Source of the DNA: Siphonodentalium dalli
Taxonomy: Eukaryota; Mollusca; Scaphopoda; Gadilida; Siphonodentaliidae
Assembly: GCA_032622095.1 (NCBI GenBank)
Contig: CP136065.1
Location: 21,442,134-21,506,133, forward strand
DNA length: 64,000 nucleotides
Direction: 5' to 3'
This document shows, in pieces, positions 12,872 through 23,251 of the stretch (positions are counted from its first letter, which is position 1; each line of letters opens with the position of its first letter). The notes beneath the pieces are model-generated. The model searched no databases. It saw nothing but the letters and a program-made list of their open reading frames with translations, and was not told the DNA's origin. The position numbers were made by a program, and so were the translations under genes.

Positions 12872-14235
12872 CTGTCAAAGAAGCATCTTTCCCTTCCCGT
12901 GCTCTCTCTCTCTCCATTTTCCATCTATATCACCTTGTCTATCACTCTATATGATCTCTCTCCCTCTCTACGTCTGTTTTACATATAATGTTTGTGTTCT
13001 ATTGAAATTGTGTTCAACTATCCTTTCAGTGTTCAGTCAGTCGAATTTTTCAAAGCATTCAAACAAAAACAAAAGGCCCATTTTTCTATTTAAAAAAAAT
13101 TAATGTCGTTATCGCGATATATAACTAGAACAAACGTCGACCGATTTCATGCATAGTTGATAAACGGATTTTTCATAGCAATATCTCGATCGTTTTCGCA
13201 AAGCGGATGTTTTACCTGAGATATGGATTTTAAATTGTGTACTTGAGCAATCCCAGGCCGATAACTTTAAAGCACTTCAACTGAACTGATCCCTGTTCTA
13301 CAAAAATATCTCGAAATAAATCAAAACTTCGATGCTCAACCGTTGTAATATATATTATTATTATTGGCGTACGTGCGTCCTATTACCATACTGTTGGGAA
13401 TAGCATTTTGAATCTACCCATATATAAAAGTGTATATGTTCTAACAAGTATATGACCCAATCAAAATTGATGCACAGTGAACAGTTTGTATGAGGTTAGC
13501 AATACATATACATAATGTGTAGAGTATGGCAAATACAGGTGTTTTCACCAAAATGGTTGCCATGCCAACGGTGTACATTCTTCGGATCATATCCAAAATG
13601 ACTTATAATGGTGTGATATACATGTGTGCCAACTTCGATGCTTTTACCATAAAATTTACGATTGTGTCCTCTTTCCACCAACTAATGGTGTGGCCATTGT
13701 CTATCGGGAAGAGCAATTTCTAATTTTAAGGGTCGGCCGGTCACATGTTTCGTAAAATCTCGCACACAAGTAATGATCAGCCTATGGATAAGATATGTGT
13801 CTCAAAATAAAGGCTATGATCTCCAGAATGTAACAAAATATCAATATGATGCAATAAATTGAGAAAGGTTCCTCATAAAGACAAATAATAGGACATGAAG
13901 TGATAAAAACACTTGACCTTTCATAGTCACCTTGACTCTTGAGATCAGTACTGGCGGTTCGTCTTGCAGAATATATACATATAAGTATTATTATATAACT
14001 ATATCCACAAACAAGTCCACCGTTCTCACTAAAATACTTCATATATGATCGTTTTCCAGAATCTCAGAAACCACATACTTTTGCTATGGTAGCGCCATTT
14101 TTGAGGCAACTAATTGATAGGATGCTTGTCAACAATGGTTTCCAATGTCTCCAGTATATGGGATTTACGATTAACTACATTGCCCAAAATCCCCAATTTT
14201 GTTTACGAAACCCATTTATTTTATACACATGACAG
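12872..14235. other. Anonymous stretch
   Basis: Contains a CT-rich tract at 12895-12965 and degenerate repeat sequence at 13490-13730 (caaaatggttgccatgccaa). No exon is supported on either strand. Confidence 0.35.
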
Positions 14236-14401
14236 GCTACTATGAAGGAAGTTGGAGTGTGACATGGACCGATCTTCCTGAAGCATCCAAAGGTTGCCGA
14301 GAACTATTGCGATGTGGTTGCAAGAAAGGGTGCACAAACAATTGTAAATTCTCGAGGGCACCATTACGCTGTACTGCTCTATGCAGTTGCAATTGCAAAA
14401 A
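14236..14401 (+). pseudogene. Cysteine-rich CXC-like C-terminal fragment
   Basis: After a plausible acceptor (catgacag|gc) the plus frame encodes a Trp-rich lead (GSWSVTWTDLPEASKGC) and then a dense cysteine pattern (LLRCGCKKGCTNNCKF, then LRCTALCSCNC). This spacing resembles the tesmin/TSO1-like CXC motif that ends many repeated, uncharacterised invertebrate proteins, some linked to transposons. The frame runs straight into the palindromic element at 14402, so any original end was replaced. No upstream exon was found. I read it as a relic of a repeated gene or transposon ORF; a live gene with exonised repeat is possible but less likely. Confidence 0.5.
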
Positions 14402-14564
14402 CAGTAATGCCCTAAGTAATCGACCCCTTAACCACGTCAGAATTATGGGTAACTTTTCCGGATTTAGTCGAAAATAAATAACCATATTTCCGACTAAATC
14501 CTGAAAAGTTAAATTACCCATAATTCTGCTGTGGTTAAGAGGTCGATTACTTAGGGCATTACTG
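14402..14564. mobile_element. Tc1/mariner-like palindromic MITE, family A, copy 1
   Basis: Two ~70-bp arms read cagtaatgccctaagtaatc ... ggatttagtcg and its complement. Copy 2 at 18406-18549 is flanked by TA on both sides, which places the family with TA-target elements. Here the right side keeps TA (14565-14566) but the left flank is AA. Confidence 0.85.
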
Positions 14565-16935
14565 TAAGTGTTGCCAACAGTGACATGTATGCAAATATTT
14601 CCAACTCTTTATGGTGCGTCCACACAACTAGCAGAATTGACTGGCGATTTGTCATGAATTCTTCATACATGACTATACATTGCACATTCTTGAATGTCAC
14701 TTATCGCAGAACGAGTATCTTCGATTGTTTTATCCCATATTGGAGGAACGAAATGCCACGAGTTATTGCACGATTGATTCTCATAATATATTAGAATAAA
14801 TTTTTTAGCACACTTCAGTTGTATAACAACTATATAGGGAATTACATATATCTGACTATATTTCTATTGCAAATGTAAACAATTCCTATCATACCTTGTC
14901 GCACATAATTCGCACCTACGCTCGTAATAAAAACATTTGCTAACCTCTATTTTGAAGAATTATAGTTAATATCATAAATATTTAAACTGTGCGGTATTTG
15001 TTTTTATGACCAGCGATATCAGGATAACTTTTCAGGAAAAAAATCAGCTTTATATTCGACAGTATGTGTGCAAATAAAGTTAATTTTCGGCTTTTTTGAG
15101 GTACATGTACTTTCAAAAAACTCTGAAATGAAAACGCTAGGGAATTTATTCAGAAATTGTGTATTATTGATCAGTGTTGACTAGAGCACTATTAATATAA
15201 AAATCAGCTTTGTACTCGAAAGTGAATATAGAAGTCATTTTGGAGTTTTTGTGGGGTCTCTGGGCCCTAAACGTCAGGAATGCGGAATTTAAGAAATCGG
15301 ATTTATTTGAACGTTTCTGGGGTGGAACTACTCTGGGACATCAAACCTTTCGTACGCGATTGTGCAAATAGAACCGAGCAGGCTCTCATATTTTATAGGG
15401 GGTGGTGTAACTTTCCATAGCAAATGAAGTAGCCCCAAGTTTCGCAGCGTCACTCAAATATTTAGACTATAAACAGGCCAAAGCGGGATTCTAGTTTGGC
15501 ATACATTATTACATAATACGCATCATAACAGGCATTACGGCATTGATTATAAAGTCTACATTTCAGGGGGAACTTGGTAACTGTGTTTCGCCTAGTTGTG
15601 TAGTAACTGACCACCCCCCCCCCCCCCCCCCAACTGGATATTGTAACAGTATACTATGTTTTATTATGCTTTATTATTCTCTAAATGTGTGTATTTTCAT
15701 GTACACACAATCCAAAGCATCACGTGGTATAGTTATTCGCATATTTTCAGTATATACCATAACATGGTCAAAAAACCTTCTTTTGATGCTGACTGATGTG
15801 GAAAAACAATTCCATAGTAACGGTTGCTAAGGAAACCAGCCAAAAGAACAGAAACCAAGTAATCAAATTAAACATCCTTAACTGGTCCTTGGTATAATAC
15901 ATAATTCACCAATAGATCGTAATAAAAAATATTCTATATATATGTGGAAACATCCAGACTAGGGCAGGAATTCGCCTATATGTTTGACCTTTGACCTCTT
16001 ATTATTATTATTAGGCTCTTAACACAGATATATACACAATTGCCAACAATGTTGTTTTTTTTAATCAGTGGACCAAATTCTACCACCAAGGTTATGTTGG
16101 CATATTGTACAAAAATGTTTAGTAAAAAAAATATTTGGGGTGCTTGCCTCCTGACTATTATGTTTGTGAGTGATTGTGGCTATGTATCGCGAAATAGGCA
16201 CTATGGGAATAATACAGGAGGCTTACCACCTGGAATAAAAATCGGACTTGATTGGTTTTAGATCTCATTCAAGATATGAGTCGATACCATAAACCAAATT
16301 TGATGAGAATCGGATTGTTTGCTGGAACAGCTGTATAACAAACACAACATATCCACCCGAGGTATATTTGTCATTTCTGTTTACATGCACATTGAATCGA
16401 TATGTGTACCCGGTATACACAAATTTGTTCCACCTCTTTAGATGGAGTAAATGTTTGAAATATATTCCTGGGACACTTGAAATATACCCCGAACAAATCT
16501 GTTCACATGGCAAAAATATGTTCCAGGAAAAAAATGTACCTAATAATGGTATATAACCAGGTACAAATGGTGTCATGTAAATGCGCCCTAAGTTCGGTTC
16601 CTTATGTATTATACATGTAGTATGGACTATGAATTTGAGCTATCACTCTGAGTGTCGTGACGCTTTGCTGGTACATTTAGGGGCAAAACTAGAATTTTTA
16701 GAGAATTTTTGAGCTGCTTGTTGGGTGAAAATTGTTAAAAGTCCACCAAACTCAATTAGTGATGTATTTTCAATTGATAACTATCAATTATGGGAGTATA
16801 TTTGTCTAAAGGATAGTTCCAAACAATGGAAAACCAGCTTGGAAGAAGCTAATTTCTCGCTGTTTAATGACTATATAAGCAAAATAAGCGATAAAACCAT
16901 AAAATGATTTTTTTGTCATGTAGGTGCTGGGTGGT
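14565..16935. other. Anonymous stretch with a C18 run
   Basis: No exon recognised. A run of 18 C bases lies at 15614-15631. The part at 16080-16350 has degenerate sequence (atcggacttgattgg, accaaatttgatgagaatcg) like the repeat units at 37293-38237. Confidence 0.4.
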
Positions 16936-16961
16936 GGGGGGGGGGGGGGGGGGGGGGGGGG
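16936..16961 (+). repeat. Poly-G run of 26
   Basis: Twenty-six consecutive G bases directly before the first hairpin unit at 16962. The length is probably uncertain in the assembly. Confidence 0.9.
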
Positions 16962-17147
16962 TGGAAAACCCTGTGCCAATGCATTCTCTTATAAATGCGA
17001 GTTGACCATAGATCAGCTCACATATATAAGAGAATGCAATGGCCTAACAAATGTTGGAAAACCCTGTGCCAATGCATTCTCTTATAAATGCGAGTTGACC
17101 ATAGATCAGCTCACATATATAAGAGAATGCAATGGCCTAACAAATGT
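16962..17147. repeat. Tandem pair of 93-bp units, each holding a family B hairpin
   Basis: Units 16962-17054 and 17055-17147 are identical or nearly so. Each contains a 69-base palindrome (16975-17043 and 17068-17136) with arms gccaatgcattctcttat / ataagagaatgcaatggc. The same hairpin recurs at 18253, 30874, 31022, 31130, 55216 and 55363. Confidence 0.9.
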
Positions 17148-17170
17148 TATGTTATTTTTTAAAATTGTTA

Positions 17171-17571
17171 ACAAGAGCATCACTAGGGCGTGCCAAAATA
17201 CGCCCGTTAGCCATTTCGAATTGTACCACTGCAAAATAAAATAATAATTTGAGCTTACAAAGAATATATGATATACCCCTAAATTCAATGCCAAAATGCG
17301 GTCAAATTCATGTGAAAATAATTGGACTGAACCTATATTCGAACTTGGCCTGTAGTTTTAGCTGGGAAACACATACCAGCATTGGTTCAGATAAAATAAT
17401 CCAAACTGGTGTTATCGGTCATGTTATGAAATCGGTCAAATGTCGAAAAAGGGCCATAACTCACGTAAGAAATAATGATAAAAAAATTATAAAAATTGAT
17501 AAAGAATGTAAGAAATTTTTTATTTTTTTTAAGAGTGTAAGAAAAAATGATAAAAAAGATCAAGAATATCA
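17171..17571. repeat. Decayed relative of the 37293-38237 element, then AT-rich spacer
   Basis: Starts aacaagagcatcactagggc with tacgcccg, matching the start of the later element (acaagagctacgctgggcg ... tacgccc). It is followed by ttcgaacttggcctg and a gggccataactc unit start. From about 17470 it changes to AT-rich sequence of the type aaaattgataaagaatgtaa that joins family B hairpins elsewhere. Confidence 0.65.
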
Positions 17572-18114
17572 GGGGGGAGAACTGCGACGTGAGGATCGGT
17601 GGCATTCCGATAAAGAGACGGTGGAATTCCGATAAAGAGACGGTGGAAATCCGATAAACGAGACGGTTCGCTTTCGGCGACAAGCGAGATATTCTTCGTG
17701 TTTGGGCATTCAAACGGAATTGCCTTGACAAATCAGGTTTCATATCATCATATCGTTATTTAAGTTACTAATATCCATCAAAATCTAGACGATACAGTGA
17801 CTAAATCCAAGAGAATAGCCATTTAAAAGTCACGCGACGGTTCGTTTTCCGATAAAAACATGCGACGGTTCGTTTTTATCGGAAAACAAACCGTCGCGTG
17901 ACTTTTAAATGGCGATTCAATTGGTTTTACTCACTGTAGCGTCTAGATTTTGATGGATATTAGTAACTAAAATAATGATATGATGATATGAAACCTGATT
18001 TGTCATGGCAATTCCGTTTGAATGCCCAAACACGAAGAAAATCTAGTTTGTCGCCGAAAGCGAACCGTCTCTTTATCGGAATGCCACCGATCCTCACGTC
18101 GCAGTTCTCCCCCC
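17572..18114. mobile_element. Fold-back element, 543 bp
   Basis: Long inverted arms start ggggggagaactgcgacgtg on the left and end with its complement on the right, meeting near 17862 in a tight hairpin (cgacggttcg). The left arm has the ccgataaagagacggtgga motif three times where the right arm has one copy. The hexamer gaatat lies 2 bases outside each end, a possible short target duplication. It sits inside the AT-rich spacer and has no coding capacity. Confidence 0.85.
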
Positions 18115-18252
18115 GTGAATATAAGGAAAATGATAAAAAGTGTTATAGAATGTAAGAATAAATTGTAAAAAATAATAAAAATTGTTAAAAAATGTAAGGA
18201 AAATGATAAAAATTGTTAAAGAATGTAAGAAAAAAATGATAAAAATTGTTAG
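18115..18252. repeat. AT-rich spacer with repeated 'aatgtaagaa'
   Basis: Low-complexity sequence alternating aaaaatgataaaaattgtta and aatgtaag. The same spacer type lies between hairpins at 30943-31021, 31200-31340 and 55285-55362. Confidence 0.75.
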
Positions 18253-18372
18253 GCCAATGCATTCTCTTATATATGCAAGGCGAACTATGGTCGACTCACA
18301 TATATAAGAGAATGCATTGGCATAGGGGCTTTAATGTTGCTCCAGCGCAGCTTCCATCATGAAAGGGTTAAA
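18253..18372. mobile_element. Family B hairpin followed by a TTAA-type terminus
   Basis: The hairpin at 18253-18321 is followed by an end (aatgttgctccagcgcagct ... tcatgaaagggttaaa) that appears inverted at 30697-30734. The terminal aaagggttaa matches the ends of the TTAA-flanked elements at 30735-31116 and 55190-55591, so this is probably one end of a related longer element. Confidence 0.65.
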
Positions 18373-18405
18373 GACATCGTGGTCATGCATTCTACATGAA
18401 TTGTA

Positions 18406-18549
18406 CAGTGATGCCCTAATTAATCGACTCCTAAACCACAGCAGAATTATGGGTAATTTTTCAGGATTTAGTCATATTTCCGACTAAATCCTGAAAAGTT
18501 ACCCATAATTCTGCTATGGTTAAGGGGTCGATTACTTAGGGCATTACTG
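18406..18549. mobile_element. Tc1/mariner-like palindromic MITE, family A, copy 2
   Basis: Palindrome of 144 bp with ends cagtgatgccctaa / ttagggcattactg, flanked by TA on both sides (18404-18405 and 18550-18551). Same arms as 14402-14564 and the half copy at 30348-30425. No coding capacity. Confidence 0.88.
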
Positions 18550-20020
18550 TAAGTGTGGGGTCCAAACAAAAACAATAACTTTATTCTATTATTATAGGGT
18601 GATAAAGTTTACTAATTCTCTCATTTTGTGACATTACGTGCCTTTATATGTTGATATTGTGGATTGTAGAGCATTGTTAATATTGTAAGGAGTCTAAAGG
18701 AGATGGTTCAATATGTCTTATATTAGGCTGGCATGATAATTACATTGTGCGTCAAGGTCGCGAAGAGACAGAAAGTCGTGGTGGTTTCGTAAATACCACA
18801 CATTGGTCCTAGCAAAGTGTCGACGAACATAGTTGAGGGTAGCCTCCTAGTTTCCATACATAACTCCATCTATTGCGAACTAAAACATCTACTTGGGCTT
18901 AAAGATGATCTATCGCTTCCTAAGTATGTTTTATATAGTTTCCGTGGTATAAAATAATAGAAATGAGCCGAAGACATCTGTCCTGAAAGGATTCTATCAA
19001 TTAATATTGATTTTATAATGATATTTTCTTATATAATACAATAATCAAGCGGAACATTTTTCGTTACTATTTTTAGAATATACCATCATTACAATATCAG
19101 GAAATCTGAGATAGCGATAGAGTTCTCTCCCTTGCTACACTGCGAACATTTCAGCGAGCCGTAACATGTCACGAATTGATGTGCATATTTTACCAAATTT
19201 TTTTAATAAAATAAAAATTAATTGATAGAAGCGTTTCTGGACAAGGGTCTTCGATTCATATTTATTATGTTTTACACAGGAAACTACATGTATATAAATC
19301 TTGTTATAGGAAGAGATATACCATCTTTAAGACCTATAATTTGGTTTAAGGGATCATTCTCCACAAAAGGGGGGGAAGGGGGGTGAGTATATACACACAG
19401 TGGGGAATCACATGGTTTCAACTAGATGAGTATCACACATTCAAAATGGCAAAGGCAATCAAAAATGCAACCAGATATGAGGAAAAGGGTAATAAATTAG
19501 GATAATGATAACAAGCTGATACCTCATTAGTGTCCAAACTCAGTTGTTTGCTCTAAAATTCTGACCAAAGTTGTCAGTCGAAGGATTCTCCTAGATGTAT
19601 GGACTTGTTTATTCCACGAACCTCCGCCTGGCAACTGGTCAGAATGTTACAGAAAACTACTGAGTATTTCCGAATAAATAAGGTATCAACTTTCATACGG
19701 TCTTAAGAGTCAAAATGCTTTGTCTTGTGTCAGTTACTCATATATTATGTTTTTGTGTGTTTGTACATTTTGAATGCCTGGTACTCACCAACCTCGAAAT
19801 CATGTGACTCCCCACCATGACACAGGCTCTCAGAATGTGACGAAAGGTACCGAGCTTCAATTGAAAAGATGGGATGGGTATATTTTGCTAGAAATTTAAC
19901 GTTCTGCTAACTTCTCTATTTTAAGTGTTTACTTGACTCCCATAATCGCAATACATGTATTTAAATTTTAATTACATGTATTATTAATACATCTAAATTA
20001 ATATGACAATGACGTAATGA
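18550..20020. other. Anonymous stretch
   Basis: No exon or recognisable element. AT-rich, with a short G-rich patch at 19370-19384. Confidence 0.4.
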
Positions 20021-20028
20021 GGTTAACA

Positions 20029-20958
20029 CAGTGTTTCCGCTAGGGGGTAGGGGAATGGGGCCGGTTTGTAGATAGGGGAAAACATGAACACCTGCTTCTA
20101 AAATTTAAAAAAGTGCAACACTAGAAATGCATTGTCCAGCAGAACGCGAATTACGATTATAATTCTGGTATGTATACATTCTCAAAATTAAAACAAGAAA
20201 TGTAACAATTTATGTGATACAACAGTCAGTCAATTAAGTTGATTAACCACATTATTGTGGTTGAACTGAGTGAAATAAAAACAAACTTTTAACTGAGACT
20301 AAATTTAGATTTATTTTTTATTTCCGGTGGGTAGAATAATTAAATGTACTATGATATTTCGTACCAGTTAAAAGTCAACTATACTCTTGAGGAGGTGCCT
20401 CGCCAAGTCATCAAGGGAAGTTCATGACCAACAGTAACATTCACTCGTCTTTTAAAAATTCATTCGATCTACGAACACTGGTTTAAAAAGCTCGGAACTA
20501 TTTTGTTGTTGCATTCAATCATTTGGGGTCACACAATTGAAATTACCTCGAGAGAATTGCTGCTATCGGCGGGAAAGTGTTGGCTATGATGCTTCATTGG
20601 GCGGGAGAGGGGGGTCACACAATTGATATTGACTCGAGATAATTGCTATATAAAGATTTGTACTTGGTAACCAACGAAGCTATGACGCTTCATTGGTAGA
20701 GTTACGTCACAAATATCGCATTCGCATCGTACACAAAATATATCGTTTCCGGCTATATATTACGAATCGATATACTGAAGGTTTTACGGTTACACGAAAT
20801 TCCAGGGTTTTCAAGGAGTTTGCATTAAAACAAAGGGTTCAAGGGCCCTGGGAGGGGAATGCGTCAGGGGAAAATCAGAGAAAAACTTTGCTAGGGGAAA
20901 ACTTGGCTAGGGGAACGGGGCCGTCAAAGGGACCCCCTGCCGGTATAGCGGAATCCCT
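20029..20958. mobile_element. hAT-like non-autonomous element, 930 bp, 8-bp target duplication
   Basis: Flanked by ggttaaca at 20021-20028 and 20959-20966, a perfect 8-bp duplication as expected for hAT elements. The left end is cagtgtttccgcta and the right end complements as agggattccgcta; both continue with G-rich sequence containing gggga and ggccccgttcc-like text. Inside, a ~90-bp direct repeat (ggtcacacaattga ... cgaga) occupies about 20526-20640. No transposase frame is present; the open frame that starts at 20693 crosses the right boundary and is not a gene. Confidence 0.75.
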
Positions 20959-20966
20959 GGTTAACA

Positions 20967-22160
20967 ACACATGCTCCAAACTCAGGTTGATCCCACCCAG
21001 AGCCGAGATTAATTTGAGTGCAAAATACAATCCTATATGTACACCCTTTTTCCAAAAGTTGCGTATACCCTTCCTTTTTCTGGCGAAAGTTACTCATTCA
21101 CCTCTACTTTAGTGGCAATTTGACTTTACTTAATTGTCACAGCTATATATGAAGCATGAACATTAATTGTGGCTGGAATTTGGATGTTGAATGTTGGGTT
21201 TGAGTCGCTGTACTTTAGCTGGCCAAATGTAACTGGCATGGGAAGTATGAAAGCAAAGCATACAATGCTGTAGTTAAGGTATCCGCTGCACCAAAATGAC
21301 CCTCTGTCAGTAGCAACAAGAGCATCGCAATCTACAATGTGGCTTCAAGCACTAGTCATGGAGTTGAAAAGTATTCATAAAACAATCATTTAGTCACTTT
21401 GTAAATCTTCGGTCTTGTTGAGAATGTTTTTGTTATACTCAACTGACTGCATATTATCAATCACATTATAAACTTTTGGCAATTACTGTACCTTGAGGCA
21501 TAATTATATCGCCTATTGCATGTATTCAGTTACTGATTTTAGCTACAGTGGATCAACACGAGTATTTATCTTTATATATAGAAGCACATAAGTGATATTA
21601 CAGTCAACGTTTGAACATAATACGAAATTCTCCATGAGGTCCAGTGTTAAATTTCGATCGCAACTGTAGCCCACGAGAATCATCTGATCACATCAGAATT
21701 TCCAAACTACATCTGAGTTTCATACTAAGTAATTTTGAGTAATTTCAATTCGCGCATATCATCATTGCAAAATGATCCAAAATACTAGTATCGCCATAGA
21801 GTTCAATGTTAAATTTTGATCGCAACTGTCACCAGCAAGAATAAACTGATCACATCCAACTTTTCAAAAATATGTTTAAGGTTCATACCTAGTAGTTTTG
21901 ATATATTTAAAATCGCACTGAGCACCATACGACAGATGGCATCATCTATCATTTTTCTGTAAATACGAAACGCTCTCTAAATTATGATGACATGGATTTA
22001 GGCCGACCCGCCAAAATTCAAGAATAGAAACAAGTCAATCCTAAAAACACACCTACTAGGCACACAGAATACGTTTCAGATCGCTTTTAACAAATCGGAA
22101 ATGCAAAATGACATAAGGAATCCGACTAACACATCAAATATAAACTCGATAATTGAAGCC
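20967..22160. other. Anonymous stretch
   Basis: No exon recognised. A short phrase (aattttgatcgcaactgt) occurs twice, near 21651 and 21815, with similar neighbouring sequence: an old direct repeat. Confidence 0.4.
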
Positions 22161-22167
22161 CACAACA

Positions 22168-22399
22168 AGTTGTAGTCCGAGCCAGCCGCTGGTTCAGAAT
22201 GTGGATTTTGGAATGAAAAATGTTGATAAAAGTTGAAATATAAGACTTACAAACTATCTTTTTAATTTATTTTATTTGTAATTGGCATATCCCAAAACCA
22301 AAAATCAACATTTTTGGGTATATATTAACGACAATATACAAAATTAAGTACAACTTTTCCCCCGACTCGGACTCGGACTACAACTTTTAGTGTGTCCCA
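22168..22399. mobile_element. Internally deleted copy of the 'gggacacacta' element
   Basis: Begins gttgtagtccgagcc and soon switches to the complementary arm (aaaagttgaaatataagac ... actcggactacaac), ending ttagtgtgtccc. Compared with the 1051-bp element at 50452-51502, most of one arm and the core are missing. Confidence 0.7.
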
Positions 22400-22921
22400 C
22401 TTCAAGTATATAGAGCTCCCAGGTTTTTAAAGCAGCGATAACCGATTGTAGGGGAGACATTGTTCCCTTAGAATTAGGCTTACGCCCACCTACGATATAT
22501 TATTTAATAAGAATTTGACCTTTTTTGCCGAACTCTCGAGTGAATACCTGATAGCATCAGTAGGTTTATGTCGAGCTTCTGAAGCTGCCAGTTTGAATTA
22601 GTCCATGGAAGGAGGACCCAGCTTGGATAGCAAAAATACATCCAAATCTAATCAAATCCAATAAGCGAATAATACCTTTCTGAACTCTTTAAATCCATCT
22701 TTCTTTAAGACACTGGTGCTATAATATCGGAACAATCTTTGGAGAATCAGGGTTTTGATTTGGAGAATCAGAGTTTGTTCCTCGGAGAATCAGTGGTTTA
22801 TTCCGATAATCAGATAAATGATTCTAAAGTGTGTATGCATTCAAAATTAGGTTTAATTAATCGTGGGGGACTGTAACATAGTAAAATACTAATAAATTAC
22901 TAGCATTAAAACTCACTTATT
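22400..22921. other. Intergenic sequence beyond BUD31
   Basis: No exon recognised. A short repeat of tggagaatcag occurs three times at 22740-22795. The BUD31 transcript should end near 22.9 kb. Confidence 0.4.
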
Positions 22922-22927
22922 TTTATT
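22922..22927 (-). terminator. Poly(A) signal AATAAA of BUD31
   Basis: AATAAA on the minus strand, 274 bases past the BUD31 stop codon and the first consensus hexamer I noticed there. It predicts a 3' UTR of about 290-300 bases. Confidence 0.65.
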
Positions 22928-23200
22928 AACTGATATGAGTTTATCTGATTAACAGAGTTGAATGTACAGTCAGTGCCTCTTAGAATAGGCAAACATTCCA
23001 CAATTTACAACACACAGTCTCCAAGGCAATATTATAATAAACTCATGAAGTCTTTGAAATCATCACTTTGAGGAACATGTCCTTCACCCCTTAATACCGT
23101 CCAGCAGTATGTCATTCCCATGATCCTCTCTGAGGGGAGTTTTGCATATATAATTCTTGATGGTGATGCAGATCCTTTGTCGGAGTCAACTGTAGAATTC

Positions 23201-23251
23201 TTAACCCGAGCATCCCCGACATCCGCAGTGCACACACTCAACAATCTTGCC
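23201..23251 (-). CDS. BUD31: BUD31 exon 4 (last coding exon)
   Basis: Acceptor tattcacag|ggc; 16 codons [16 protein letters not shown] and TAA. This is the cysteine-rich tail of the family (human [16 protein letters not shown]). It joins exon 3 in phase 0. Confidence 0.95.
   Translation of the reverse strand, partial: GKIVECVHCGCRGCSG

Noticed and set aside
13782-14042. Membrane-like minus-strand frame as an upstream exon of the 12-kb candidate
   Set aside because: It ends in a stop with no donor before it, and the hydrophobic part is short and AT-driven.
16924-17244. 106-codon frame with a poly-Gly start and an internal duplication
   Set aside because: It simply translates the G26 run and the two hairpin units.
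20693-21112. 139-codon plus-strand open frame
   Set aside because: It crosses the right boundary and target duplication of the hAT-like element and resembles no protein.
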